From JANNWF01 sp038205755 (GTDB taxonomy: Bacteria > Pseudomonadota > Gammaproteobacteria > Xanthomonadales > Xanthomonadaceae): DNA of 64,000 bases. The notes under the pieces were generated by a model. The model did no database searches. It had not been told where the DNA came from and saw nothing but the letters and a program-made list of their open reading frames with translations. Position 1 is the first letter of the stretch. The number at the start of each line of letters is the position of its first letter. A program made the translations under genes and the position numbers. The stretch spans positions 1 through 64,000 of the forward strand of contig JBBRBN010000012.1 of assembly GCA_038205755.1 (NCBI GenBank), read 5' to 3'. Positions 16,301 through 24,264 of the stretch are shown here, piece by piece.

Positions 16301-18576
16301 CGGACTGCCGCGTGCTGCCGCTCAACGCGTCGCGCGTATTCACACCAGGCAGCACCGGCGCTGCCTCCACGCCAATCCGCGACCCACTTTGGTACGCCGC
16401 CAAGTACGGCGGCTTCAACGACAGCAACGGCAACGCCCTTCCCGATCTGGCAACAGAGTGGGACAACAACGAGGATGGCAAGCCTGACAATTATTTCCTC
16501 GTTACCAATGCGCTGACGTTGAGGGATGAGCTGGCCAAGGCCTTCAGCCAGATCGAGCGCGACGCGCGCCCATCAGGCGGTGTGGCGGCCAGCGGCGCAC
16601 GTCGCGATGGTGAGTTTCTTGCCTACGTGCCGGAATACAACGCTGAGGATTGGACCGGCGACCTCAAGGCATTTCCGCTGAATGCCGATGGAACCCTAGG
16701 AACCCTGGCCTGGTCTGCCGAGGAGCGCCTGCCGGCGGCAAACCTGCGGAAGATCTTTGGGGTCATCGATAGTGGTACAGCGCTGGTGCCCGTTGACTTC
16801 ACTGTGGCTGGATTGGGCGGTACAGCCAATGCGCCAGCGAAGCTGGGGCTGACAGCGGCGGGAATCACAGCAACCTACGGAGCCACCGCCACGATTACGG
16901 ATGTGGTCGCCTACCTTCGCGGCGTAAGAACAATGGAGGTCAAGAACGGCGGGGTTTTCCGTGATCGCAGTCGTCGAATTGGCGACATTCTGGGCTCGCA
17001 GCCCGAGGTACTCGGGCGCGGCAGTCAGGGTTACTCGCGGCTGCCCGTTGCCTTGGGCGGCCCGACCTACGGCAACTTCATTCGTGATGTCAAACTCACG
17101 CGTACTCCGGTGGTGTTTGTCGGCGCCAATGACGGCATGTTGCATGCTTTCAACGGAACCAGCGAGAGCGCCGGCGGCATCGAGCTGTTTGCCATCGCCC
17201 CGCACGGTTCAATGTCGAAGATGGGTCGGCTGCTTTCGCCCAGCTACGCACACACATTCTTCATGGATGCGCCGCCAGCTCAGGGCGATGCCTATCTGGG
17301 TGGCCAGTGGAAGACCATTGTGGCGGCATCGGCGGGTGCTGGCTCCAAGTCCGTCCTGATTCTGGACGCCACCAACCCGGCGTCGTCATTCACGTCCAGC
17401 AACATTCTTTACGAGATCAGGGATGATGGGCTTGGCCATTCGCTGGGACGCGGCCAGATCATGCTCGGGCAGGATGACCGCTGGTATGCGGTGTTTGGCA
17501 ATGGTTTGAACAGCACGCTGAACCAATCCGGGGCTATTCTGGTCGACCTTGCAAGCGGCGCAGTAAGGCGCCTGATGACCGGATTGGGCACGGCCTCAGA
17601 TACCAACGGCATGGGTTCGATAACCCCGGTGGACACCAACGGCGACCTGCGTGTCGACACGCTCTACGGGGGTGATTACCACGGGCGCGTGTGGAAGTTC
17701 GACATCAGTTCGGCCACCCCGGCAAGCTGGGGCGTGGCATACAGCGGTCAGCCGCTGTTTGTCGCCACCGATTCACTGGGCGTTCGGCAGAGGATCACGG
17801 GCAGCCTCGATGTGGCTGCGCATTTCGAAACCGGTTATATGGTGTTTGCGGGCACCGGACGCTATGTGCTGCAGGGCGACGGCGTAGTGCCACTCACTCC
17901 CCCGGTCGATACGTTCTACGGCATCTGGGACAACCTGGCATCGCGCATCACAACCGGGCGAGCGGCACTGCAGGCGCAGACCATCACGGCGCAGACGACG
18001 GTTACAGGGCTCGGGCTCACTCGTTCAACGTCGCGCAACCCGATTGACTTTGCCACCAAGCGGGGTTGGTTCATGGATCTCCGGGTGCAGGACGGAACAT
18101 CGCTCGCCAACGGCGAACGCTTCATCGGCGAGCCGCGGGTGGCGCTCGGGCGCGTGCTGTTCACGACGTTCATCCCGATTGGTGACCAGTGCGCACCGGG
18201 TGGCGTCAACTGGCTCTACTCGTTGAACAGCATCTCGGGAGCACCGCAGCTTGGTGCCACTGGCGCCGGCGGCAGTTCAGGCGCACTTGCGATCACTCCG
18301 CCAGGAACATCAGCCCCGCCCTCGACGGCACCGCCAATCGTCATCACACCGCCTAATCCGAGACCGGAGCATGGGGGCGGAGCAGAAGGCGGTGACGACC
18401 AAGAGCCGCCGTGCGTGGGCGTCGACTGTCCTCCGCCCGATCCGGCGCCACCCCCGCCACCGCCGACGGTCAATGATCGAATCTGCCTCGCCAACCTTGG
18501 CGTGTTGACGGCCAATGGCATCACGACGTTCTCCTCGGTATCGTGCGGACGTCAGAGCTGGCGTCAGATCGAATAG
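13396..18576 (+). CDS. pilY1: PilY1-type pilus tip/assembly protein with PA14-like insertion
   Basis: A 1726-residue exported protein. A signal peptide (LLLTTLTTAWLVFSAGVSAPARAEA) is followed by a calcium-loop-like DLNGDGAIDVGF. The C-terminal third is the PilY1 beta-propeller: VVFVGANDGMLHAFNG, then the calcium site DTNGDLRVD at residues 1413-1421 followed by GGDYHGRVWKFD. PilY1 sits at the pilus tip and counteracts retraction. Roughly residues 313-415 (YEFCVDGDDAVDVEI to GYQLQWRKVGG) look like a PA14-type carbohydrate-binding domain, while no von Willebrand A domain was recognised. A Pro-rich linker precedes the final SWRQI tail. Start: the ATG at 13396 with GGAG upstream, rather than a GTG 24 bases earlier inside pilX. 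Confidence 0.9.
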   Translation: MRQSKLLLTTLTTAWLVFSAGVSAPARAEAAPLSISEVPLYLAQALPPLNMLVMGKDHKNYYEAYNDAADLNGDGAIDVGFKPTEITYYGYFNSNVCYIWNTTSTRFDPAVAASGVGNKQCTGSGHWSGDFLNYLTTGRFDALRKVLYGGMRNVDSTTETVLQGAFFPQDGHSWGKEYKSIDRDGYDISLYSPLSQPADSTFHLFAVTTTSNNSAPLFRVMSNAPFRIWNWVSIEGPVANNRCFNASNNRVDCLSGTFSDPHPGHPLNRTQFDTIETNYALAVNQYGAVLGRRTVDCTNSACNGRATQAAQHENYLTIAVASFQMVNNAAANGTGYEFCVDGDDAVDVEIRNASNTVIGSAGFYGAHALAGSVGNCDAGRSTGPMTLASNQVYTIKFRHEEMESADGYQLQWRKVGGTNPFGWRLFDRNNNGATNIKVTAATTNNTDFSFRFYNLRPTVGATTRDDYQVRVLTCPTTEALREDNCKAYGTGASTIYKPTGILHDYGETDRMYFGLLTGSQRNNLQGGVLRRNMGSFADEVNLDTGQFRTNVDGIVRTLDRFRMIGGAYQGGTTDNLTNDSNWAWGGGTGNCPSIGNRAINNGECRMWGNPIGEMMFETLRYYAGAAAPTPAYAAGGASQGVTEETTLGLTTATWKDPYETVANGGLGYLACAKPVMTVISDINPSYDSDLPGNPWNAPTFALPTTINDFNLQTRGQSMWNNEFGAGSRSIFVGQVGTAASDGAPTLKSATSFGTLRGLSPEEPTKNGSYSSSAVAFYGWTKTGRVNTRSTEKVRTYAVALASPLPTIQFPVNGREITFVPFAKTAGGTFADTPGQTQFATNTIVDFYIEQFVNLPGQEQDPNINQGRPFAVFRINYEDVEQGNDHDMDAIVRYEFRANADGTVTVTLNSEYAAGSARQNMGYIATGTTADGVYLEVRDFDTSEANSPAYIFNTPPGRDAGYCNVDPMPTDCRVLPLNASRVFTPGSTGAASTPIRDPLWYAAKYGGFNDSNGNALPDLATEWDNNEDGKPDNYFLVTNALTLRDELAKAFSQIERDARPSGGVAASGARRDGEFLAYVPEYNAEDWTGDLKAFPLNADGTLGTLAWSAEERLPAANLRKIFGVIDSGTALVPVDFTVAGLGGTANAPAKLGLTAAGITATYGATATITDVVAYLRGVRTMEVKNGGVFRDRSRRIGDILGSQPEVLGRGSQGYSRLPVALGGPTYGNFIRDVKLTRTPVVFVGANDGMLHAFNGTSESAGGIELFAIAPHGSMSKMGRLLSPSYAHTFFMDAPPAQGDAYLGGQWKTIVAASAGAGSKSVLILDATNPASSFTSSNILYEIRDDGLGHSLGRGQIMLGQDDRWYAVFGNGLNSTLNQSGAILVDLASGAVRRLMTGLGTASDTNGMGSITPVDTNGDLRVDTLYGGDYHGRVWKFDISSATPASWGVAYSGQPLFVATDSLGVRQRITGSLDVAAHFETGYMVFAGTGRYVLQGDGVVPLTPPVDTFYGIWDNLASRITTGRAALQAQTITAQTTVTGLGLTRSTSRNPIDFATKRGWFMDLRVQDGTSLANGERFIGEPRVALGRVLFTTFIPIGDQCAPGGVNWLYSLNSISGAPQLGATGAGGSSGALAITPPGTSAPPSTAPPIVITPPNPRPEHGGGAEGGDDQEPPCVGVDCPPPDPAPPPPPPTVNDRICLANLGVLTANGITTFSSVSCGRQSWRQIE

Positions 18577-18591
18577 TCGAAGCTGTGGTTT

Positions 18592-18621
18592 GACGGGCTC
18601 TGCGGCGTTGCAGAGCCCGTC
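18592..18621 (+). terminator. Hairpin after pilY1
   Basis: A perfect 12-bp stem (18592-18603 and 18610-18621) with a 6-base loop lies 16 bases after the pilY1 stop. No T-run follows. A second hairpin, CGGCCTC-ATT-GAGGCCG, is at 18641-18657. Together they could attenuate read-through into pilE. Confidence 0.55.
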
Positions 18622-18686
18622 CCGTCAACTGCACCGTGAGCGGCCTCATTGAGGCCGACAATTCAAACCATGTCAGGCGCGCGCCA

Positions 18687-19091
18687 ATGAAGATTCCTCG
18701 ATCCTCCAGTGCTGGCTTCACCCTGATCGAACTGCTCATCGTAGTCGCGATCATCGGCATACTCGCGGCCATCGCGATACCTGCCTACAACGACCAGGTT
18801 CGAAAGACGCGACGCGCGTCCGCCAAGGCGGAGCTGATGGATCTGGTGCAGGTAAAGGAGCGTTTTCACACGCTCAATGGAACCTACGTCGGATCGCCCT
18901 GCTCACCAGCGTCCGCCAACACGGATTTCTACACCTTCACCTGCCCAACCAATACTGCAACCACTTTTGCCGTGCTGGCGACAGTCGTAGACGACCAGTT
19001 AAACGACACGCGGTGTCTCGATCTAGGTCTCAACCAGCAGGGCGTGCGGACCATCAGCAGCACGACAGGCACGGTCGCTGATTGCTGGTGA
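18687..19091 (+). CDS. pilE: Type IV pilin PilE-like subunit
   Basis: A 134-residue prepilin: MKIPRSSSAG followed by FTLIELLIVVAIIGILAAIAIPAYNDQ, the full class III signal with Glu5. The short globular domain ends with a Cys-bounded loop (RCLDLGLNQQ to ADCW), as in PilE minor pilins of the Pseudomonas fimU-pilVWXY1E operon. Size and position after pilY1 fit PilE rather than the major PilA. Start: the ATG at 18687. A GTG at 18636 would add an unusual 17-residue leader extension. A hairpin lies between pilY1 and pilE, so pilE may be read partly from its own promoter. Confidence 0.88.
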   Translation: MKIPRSSSAGFTLIELLIVVAIIGILAAIAIPAYNDQVRKTRRASAKAELMDLVQVKERFHTLNGTYVGSPCSPASANTDFYTFTCPTNTATTFAVLATVVDDQLNDTRCLDLGLNQQGVRTISSTTGTVADCW

Positions 19092-19179
19092 CCTCGGCTT
19101 GACGGGCTGCGGTGTTGTCGCATGGCTGGTGCTACCGCCGGCGCTGGTAGCCCCGCGCTTCTGACGGGGCTCGCTCAGC

Positions 19180-19710
19180 TCAGCTGCAGCGCGTAAGCGC
19201 GCTGGTTTCAGCATCGCTGGTACGCCGAGCGCGGCCACCGTTGTTGATCACGATACCCTGCAGCGGGCCTCCGCTGCTGTCGCACATGCGAATGGTCAGG
19301 TTGCTTCCGGCTGAGCGGCCATCGGGCCGAAACCGCACCTGCGGACGTGCTGTGCTGGTGCGAACTTGAAGCTTCGCAACGCCATGGGCTTCGAATCTCA
19401 GCAGTGTGTCGCTGGCGTCCAACGCGCCGTTGCCATCGCGGTCGATGAAGGATATCCAGCCGCTTTCCCACACGCCGCCGGGCTCGCAGCGCAAACCGTC
19501 ATGACTTGGGCAGACAACCGTCGTACCGCGTTCGAACACGGCGGCCGTGCGCGCGTGTTGAAGGGTGGCAAGCAGCAGATTGTGGGCGGCTACGGCGCGC
19601 TGCCGGTCCACCGCGGTGCCGAAGTTTGGCAACACGGCGCTCATGACGGTGGCGCCAATCGCCAACGTGACCAGCAGTTCGATCAGCGAGATGCCGGCGT
19701 GATGTTTCAT
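19180..19710 (-). CDS. Second GspH/FimT-family pseudopilin
   Basis: A 176-residue prepilin on the strand opposite to the pilus operon. It has MKHHAG-ISLIELLVTLAIGATVMSAVLPNF (class III signal with Glu5) and a GspH-like body with LLLATLQHARTAAVFERGTTVVCPS and WISFIDRDGNGALDASDTLLRF. It resembles the FimT at 10420 in architecture (same FVDxDxxGxxDAxD-type calcium-loop-like motif) but is clearly divergent in sequence. It faces pilE with about 90 bp between the stops. FimT proteins in Xanthomonadaceae-like bacteria have been linked to DNA uptake. Whether that applies here is inference. Confidence 0.88.
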   Translation of the reverse strand: MKHHAGISLIELLVTLAIGATVMSAVLPNFGTAVDRQRAVAAHNLLLATLQHARTAAVFERGTTVVCPSHDGLRCEPGGVWESGWISFIDRDGNGALDASDTLLRFEAHGVAKLQVRTSTARPQVRFRPDGRSAGSNLTIRMCDSSGGPLQGIVINNGGRARRTSDAETSALTRCS

Positions 19711-19836
19711 GGTTGCGCTCCTTGATGACGGGGAGCTCAGATTCGGTGTTGCCGCCGACGAAAACCATCGGCCAACGTTGGCCTGGCGTGTAGGAAGAAT
19801 CTGACCGACGCGAGACGGCTGCGATCTCGAGTAGCC

Positions 19837-21456
19837 CTACGCCCGCGGCAGTGCGCGTCCGGCATCCCGCAGTATTTCGCGGGCCGCATTTCGGCCCGGC
19901 AGTCCGGTGACACCGCCACCAGGATGCGTGCCTGAGCCGCACAGATACAGGTTCCTGAGCGCGCCGCGGTAGTTGCCCTGCCCCAGCAAAGGCCGCGCGC
20001 TGAACAGCTGGTCCGGGCCAAGCGCGCCGTGGAAGATGTCGCCGCCGATGAGTCCGAAGTCGCGCTCCAGATCGAGCGGCGTCAGCGCCCGGTAGCCGAG
20101 CACGCTGTCGGCAAAGTTGGGGGCGGTTGCGTTGACGGTGGCGATCATCAGCTGGGCGACCGTGTCGCGATGCGCGTCCCAGCCGCCATCCACGTCGGGG
20201 TGCACGTGCTGGCAGAACAGGCTGGCGACGTGTTGGCCCGGTGGCGCCAGGGTCTCGTCCAGCGTTGAGGAAATCACCAGCTCGACGATCGGCTCGCGCG
20301 CCCAGCCGGCGTTGTGCTCCTTGCCTTTGGCGTCAAAGTAGGCGCGCTCCATGTACTGCAGACTGGGGCCGATCAGGATGCCGCTCTGGTGGTGCGGCTG
20401 CAGCGACTTGCCCGGCGCCGCGCTGAAGTCGGGCAGTTCGGACAGCGCCACGTTCATGCGGAAGGTGGCCGAACCGCAGCGGTAGCGCTGCATGCGTTCG
20501 AGGGTGTCAGAGTCGAGGTCCGTCGGCGCGACCAGCCGCGTATAGAGCAGCTTGGGGTTGACGTTGGCGATCACCCGCGAGGCCAGCAGCTCTCGACCGT
20601 CGTCCAGCGTGACGCCCATAGCCACGCCGTTTCTCACCAGCACGCGCTGCACGCCAGTATCGACGAGCAGCTCGACGCCGCGCGCGCGGCATTCGGTCGC
20701 CATGGCCTGGGTAATCGCTCCCATGCCGCCGATGGCATGGCCCCAGACGCCGGTCTTACCGTTGACCTCACCAAAAACGTGGTGCAGCAGCACGTAGGCG
20801 GAGCCTGGCGTGTAGGGACTGGCGAAGTTGCCGACCACCGAGTCCCACCCCAACGCCGCTTTGAGCGGCGCTGATTCGAACCAGCTGTCGAGTAGGTCAC
20901 CGGCGCTCTTGGCAAACAGGTCGAGCAGATCACGCCGGCCGCGCATGTCCAGCCGGCGCAGCTGCTTGGCGACCTTGAACGACGCCAGCCAGTCGGCCAA
21001 CACGAAGCCATCCGACACGTTCGGCGGCGTCTGTGTCATCAGCTCGCGCAGCACCACCACGATGCGGTCCAGCATGGCGTAGTAGAGCGGCAGACGTTCG
21101 GCATCCTTGCTCGAAAGCGCCGCGATGTCGGCGCCTCCTTGAGCACCGCCCAACCGGAACGAGCGCCCGTCCGGCAGCGGCAGGAAGTTCGAGTACGGTC
21201 GCTCCACCACGCGCAGGCCGTGTGCGACCAGCTTGAGGTCGCGGATCACCTGGGGATTGAGCAGAGAGACGGTGTAGCTCGCGGTGGAGTTGCGAAACCC
21301 CGGGTGGAACTCCTCGGTCACCGCCGCGCCGCCGAGCACGCCGCGGCGTTCGACCACGGTCACCTTGAGGCCCGCTGCCGCCAGATAGGCGGCGCACACC
21401 AGACCGTTGTGGCCACCGCCGATGATCAGTGCGTCGCAGGTGGGGCGGCTGCTCAC
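19837..21456 (-). CDS. FAD-dependent oxidoreductase, phytoene desaturase/PYROXD2-like (COG1233)
   Basis: A 539-residue flavoprotein. Near the N-terminus is the Rossmann dinucleotide-binding motif ALIIGGGHNGLVCAAYLAAAGLKVTVVERR, then LGGAAVTEEFHPGFRNS. The C-terminus has YLCGSGTHPGGGVTGLPGRNAA, the second FAD contact typical of carotenoid-desaturase-like amine oxidases. Close relatives are annotated as NAD(P)/FAD-dependent oxidoreductases with unknown substrate. There is no carotenoid gene nearby, so phytoene is unlikely. Start: the GTG at 21456 has GGAG 7 bases upstream. A longer frame to 21498 adds an Arg-rich stretch. The upstream gap holds copy 2 of the 182-bp element. Confidence 0.85.
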   Translation of the reverse strand: MSSRPTCDALIIGGGHNGLVCAAYLAAAGLKVTVVERRGVLGGAAVTEEFHPGFRNSTASYTVSLLNPQVIRDLKLVAHGLRVVERPYSNFLPLPDGRSFRLGGAQGGADIAALSSKDAERLPLYYAMLDRIVVVLRELMTQTPPNVSDGFVLADWLASFKVAKQLRRLDMRGRRDLLDLFAKSAGDLLDSWFESAPLKAALGWDSVVGNFASPYTPGSAYVLLHHVFGEVNGKTGVWGHAIGGMGAITQAMATECRARGVELLVDTGVQRVLVRNGVAMGVTLDDGRELLASRVIANVNPKLLYTRLVAPTDLDSDTLERMQRYRCGSATFRMNVALSELPDFSAAPGKSLQPHHQSGILIGPSLQYMERAYFDAKGKEHNAGWAREPIVELVISSTLDETLAPPGQHVASLFCQHVHPDVDGGWDAHRDTVAQLMIATVNATAPNFADSVLGYRALTPLDLERDFGLIGGDIFHGALGPDQLFSARPLLGQGNYRGALRNLYLCGSGTHPGGGVTGLPGRNAAREILRDAGRALPRA

Positions 21457-21615
21457 GTTGGGTCTCCGGTAAGAGTGATTCGGCCTGCGGGACCGCAAAG
21501 GATCCGGCTGCTAGCGTAACCGTCCGGGTGAGTCGCTTGCACGCAGAATTGCGGCGAAAGGGTTGCTTAACGGACCACCCCATCCCCAACGCAATCTTCC
21601 GTCTAACATGGCACC

Positions 21616-21797
21616 CTAGCAGCCTGTCGAACTTTGGATGGTCGGGCTGCAAATTCGTCTGCGCGGTCCGAGTGTTCAAAAAAAGTGCACGCCGCCAATT
21701 CTTGGCCCATAGCGCTGCTATGGGCCTGCGAATCGTCGCTGTCTGTCCTCACGCAGCCAGCAATCGCCTCGACCCCCAAAGCCTGACAGGCTGCTAG
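21616..21797. mobile_element. 182-bp MITE-like repeat element, copy 2
   Basis: It has perfect 13-bp terminal inverted repeats, CTAGCAGCCTGTC at 21616-21628 and GACAGGCTGCTAG at 21785-21797. It is the same length as copy 1 at 588-769 and matches it closely. It carries the perfect internal hairpin GGCCCATAGC-GCT-GCTATGGGCC near 21703-21725, which is imperfect in copy 1. It occupies almost the whole gap between two divergent genes. No coding capacity is evident. Confidence 0.65.
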
Positions 21798-21820
21798 CCA
21801 CCCGCCCATGAGGTGCTCCG

Positions 21821-22042
21821 ATGCTGCCCTTCCTCTCCGGACCCTTCCTGAATTGGGCCAAGCGATTGCGCTTTCCCTGGCTGCTGGCAATCACCGCCAG
21901 CTTGTTCTGCATCACGTTGGTGGTGCCTGATCCCCTGCCCTTCGTTGATGAGATTCTGCTGGGACTCGGCGCACTGCTGTTTGCGAGCCTGAAGCAGCGT
22001 CGGGCTGATCGGCAGCTGGGTCGATCCGCCGACAAGCCGTGA
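21821..22042 (+). CDS. Small membrane protein (73 aa), unknown function
   Basis: MLPFLSGPFLNWAKRLRFPWLLAITASLFCITLVVPDPLPFVDEILLGLGALLFASLKQRR: two hydrophobic spans (about residues 20-35 and 43-56) joined by a short loop with PDPLPFVDE, then a basic cytoplasmic tail. This pattern occurs in a family of small uncharacterised inner-membrane proteins of proteobacteria (DUF6116-like, tentative). Start: ATG with GAGGTG upstream. Its stop TGA overlaps the tatD start region (GTGATG), so it is probably co-translated with tatD. Confidence 0.75.
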   Translation: MLPFLSGPFLNWAKRLRFPWLLAITASLFCITLVVPDPLPFVDEILLGLGALLFASLKQRRADRQLGRSADKP

Positions 22043-22830
22043 TGCTGTTCGATAGCCACTGTCACCTGGATGTGGACGCATTTGCCGACGATCAGGCGGC
22101 GGTGATTACTCGCGCTCGCGCGGCAGGGGTGATGGAGCAGCTCATCCCGGCCATCGACGCGGCACGTTGGCCGGTGATCAAGCGTCTGTGCCAACTGCAC
22201 TCGGGCCTGTACCCAGCCTATGGGCTGCACCCGGTGTTCATTGCATCGCATACGGACGACCATCTGGACGCGCTGTCCGGGTGGCTGGCCAATGACCGGC
22301 CCGCCGCGATTGGCGAGTGCGGCCTGGATTTTTTCGTCGAGGGGCTGGACGCAGAGGCACAGCGGCGGGTTTTCCAGCGGCATATCGAGCTGGCTCGTGA
22401 GTTTGACCTGCCGCTGGTGATACACGCTCGACGCGCGCTGGACGAGGTCATCCAGCGGCTGCGCAAGCTGCCCGGTCTGCGCGGCGTCGTGCACAGCTTC
22501 TCGGGCAGCCGCGAACAGGCCGAGCAGCTGTGGACCATGGGGTTCTGCATCGGCATTGGCGGGCCCGTGACCTACTCGCGGGCGCTGCGCCTGCGAACGC
22601 TGGTCGCGAGCATGCCCATCGAGCATCTGGTGCTGGAGACCGATGCGCCCGATCAGCCGGACGCCCAGTGGCGCGGGCATCGCAATGAGCCGGCGCGGCT
22701 GCTCGCCATCGCGCAGTGCGTTGCCGACCTGCGCGGACAGACCTTCGAATCCGTTGCTGCTGCCACCCGATCAAACGCGCGGCGGCTGTTCGCTGCCCCG
22801 TCCCTCGACCTGGCGCCACGCCCCGCGTAG
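22042..22830 (+). CDS. tatD: TatD-family metal-dependent deoxyribonuclease
   Basis: A 262-residue TIM-barrel hydrolase. It has LFDSHCHLD at the start (two metal-binding His), IGECGLDFF with the bridging Glu, FDLPLVIHARRA, VVHSFSGS and VLETDAPDQ with the final Asp. Such proteins are Mg-dependent 3'-5' exonucleases implicated in repair of oxidised DNA and in DNA degradation. The substrate of individual paralogues (TatD, YcfH, YjjV) is uncertain, and YjjV is an equally good name. The stop codon TAG lies inside the left arm of the inverted repeat at 22827-22928, and the convergent neighbour uses the other arm in the same way. Confidence 0.88.
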   Translation: MLFDSHCHLDVDAFADDQAAVITRARAAGVMEQLIPAIDAARWPVIKRLCQLHSGLYPAYGLHPVFIASHTDDHLDALSGWLANDRPAAIGECGLDFFVEGLDAEAQRRVFQRHIELAREFDLPLVIHARRALDEVIQRLRKLPGLRGVVHSFSGSREQAEQLWTMGFCIGIGGPVTYSRALRLRTLVASMPIEHLVLETDAPDQPDAQWRGHRNEPARLLAIAQCVADLRGQTFESVAAATRSNARRLFAAPSLDLAPRPA

Positions 22831-22928
22831 GCGCGCCGCTCGGCGCGATGGCCAAGCATCACGACACGCCGACTGTATGCGGTGTCGCCAGCGCGATGGC
22901 CAAGCATGGCGCCGAGCGGCGCGCCTAC
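22827..22928. repeat. 102-bp inverted-repeat element between convergent tatD and tcdA
   Basis: Arms 22827-22846 and 22909-22928 are perfect 20-bp reverse complements (GTAGGCGCGCCGCTCGGCGC). Inside are two direct copies of CGCGATGGCCAAGCAT (22844-22859 and 22892-22907) and a smaller CGACAC/GTGTCG stem. The TAG in each arm is the stop codon of the gene entering from that side. It probably forms a strong bidirectional hairpin terminator. It may be a mobile palindromic repeat. Confidence 0.75.
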
Positions 22929-23767
22929 ACGGAGCGCGTTGCGCCGCTCGGACAGGCCTGCGCCTGAGTCTTGTTGGCGGCCCGACCGAGCACCATCGAC
23001 AAGGCCTTGCCTACGGCAGCAAATGCGAACGCGCCGGTGACGTGAGTGGCGGCGCCCAGCCCGGCGCCGCAGTCAAGCTTGAGGCCGGCGTCGCCGGTGC
23101 TGGCCGGGCGCGTCCCGCAGACGCTGCCGTCGGCCTGCGGATAGCGCACGTTCTCCAGCGAGTAGATCGCGGGAACGCCGAAATATCGGTCAGGGTTTTT
23201 CGGAAATCCGAACTCACCTCGCAGCTTCTTGCGGATGAGCGCCAGCATCGCATCGTGCTCGGTGCGGCTGAGGTCACGCACGCGGATCTGGGTGACATCG
23301 CTGCGCCCGCCAGCCGAGCCCACCACCAGCAGCGGCTGCTTGCGTCGGCGACACCAGGCGATCATTTCGACTTTGCTGCGGAAGCTGTCGCAGGCATCGA
23401 GCACCAGATCAAAGCCATCGCCCAGCTGCAGATCAAGCGTCGATGGCGACACAAACGCGGCGATCTCGTCGACCCGCATCGCGGGGTTGATGAGCCGGCA
23501 GCGCTCGGCCATGACGCCCACTTTCAGCTTGCCGTAGTTGCCCTGCAGCGCCGGCAGCTGACGGTTGGTGTTGCTGATGCACAGATCGTCTGCATCGATC
23601 AGGGTCAAGCGTCCGACGCCGCTGCGCGCCAGCGCCTCAACCGCCCACGAGCCGACGCCGCCGATGCCGACCACGGCCACGTGCGCAGACTCCAGGCGCT
23701 GCAGCGCGCCGACGCCGTAGAGTCGATCAATGCCGGCAAACCGGTCGCGCGTGGAGCCTGCATCCAT
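22925..23767 (-). CDS. tcdA: tRNA threonylcarbamoyladenosine dehydratase
   Basis: A 280-residue E1-like ATP-dependent enzyme (also called CsdL). It converts t6A37 of ANN-decoding tRNAs to its cyclic form. Signatures: RFAGIDRLYGVGALQRL, then the nucleotide loop VAVVGIGGVGSWAVEALARSG, LTLIDADDLCISNTNRQLPAL, DACDS and GSAGGRSDVT. Length is typical (E. coli 268). Start: the ATG at 23767 (MDAGSTRDRFAGIDRLYG) is preferred, since the 27 extra residues upstream do not resemble the family. The stop lies in the inverted repeat shared with tatD. No csd genes are adjacent. Confidence 0.93.
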   Translation of the reverse strand: MDAGSTRDRFAGIDRLYGVGALQRLESAHVAVVGIGGVGSWAVEALARSGVGRLTLIDADDLCISNTNRQLPALQGNYGKLKVGVMAERCRLINPAMRVDEIAAFVSPSTLDLQLGDGFDLVLDACDSFRSKVEMIAWCRRRKQPLLVVGSAGGRSDVTQIRVRDLSRTEHDAMLALIRKKLRGEFGFPKNPDRYFGVPAIYSLENVRYPQADGSVCGTRPASTGDAGLKLDCGAGLGAATHVTGAFAFAAVGKALSMVLGRAANKTQAQACPSGATRSV

Positions 23768-23871
23768 CGTATTCTCTCGGCCTGCCATGCGACTGTCGCG
23801 GCGGATGGTACGGCATCCCGCCTGCGTCGAGCGCGCACCACTCGCCACTTCTGCAGGACTGCCTCTGACCC

Positions 23872-24264
23872 ATGCGCTATGTTGTTGTGTTGCTGATCGG
23901 AGTGTTCGTTGGCGCCATGCTCACCGTGACTGCGGTCAATTCGCTGCGGCAGTCGCGCGCCCTGCCTGACAGCGTGATGGCGCTGATGCAGTACCACCTG
24001 GATGAAGTGCGTAGCGACGTGGTCGAAAAGCGCTGCAGCGACGCGGGCGCGCACTTCAACGTCTTGCTTGCCATTGCTGGCGACATCGAGCCTGCGTTTC
24101 TGCCGACCGGCGGCGACGACATTCTGTTCGGACGCTACGCCGAGCAGCTGCGGTCGCGGCTGCAAACCGCCGTCAGTACGCCGGCCACCGAATGCCGTAC
24201 GCTGACCGAGCAGCTGGGCGACGTCGGTGATGGCTGCCAGGCCTGCCATCGGGATTTCAAATGA
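23872..24264 (+). CDS. Membrane-anchored cytochrome c'-like protein
   Basis: A 130-residue protein with an N-terminal membrane anchor or uncleaved signal (YVVVLLIGVFVGAMLTVTAV). A helical periplasmic domain follows, and one haem-c attachment motif CQACH lies at residues 122-126, nine residues from the C-terminus. A CXXCH at the extreme C-terminus of a small helical domain is the layout of cytochrome c' (class II) proteins, which bind NO or act in electron transfer. It is shorter and more divergent than typical c', so the call is by architecture. The next gene overlaps by 4 bases (ATGA), implying co-expression with an SRPBCC protein. Confidence 0.65.
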   Translation: MRYVVVLLIGVFVGAMLTVTAVNSLRQSRALPDSVMALMQYHLDEVRSDVVEKRCSDAGAHFNVLLAIAGDIEPAFLPTGGDDILFGRYAEQLRSRLQTAVSTPATECRTLTEQLGDVGDGCQACHRDFK

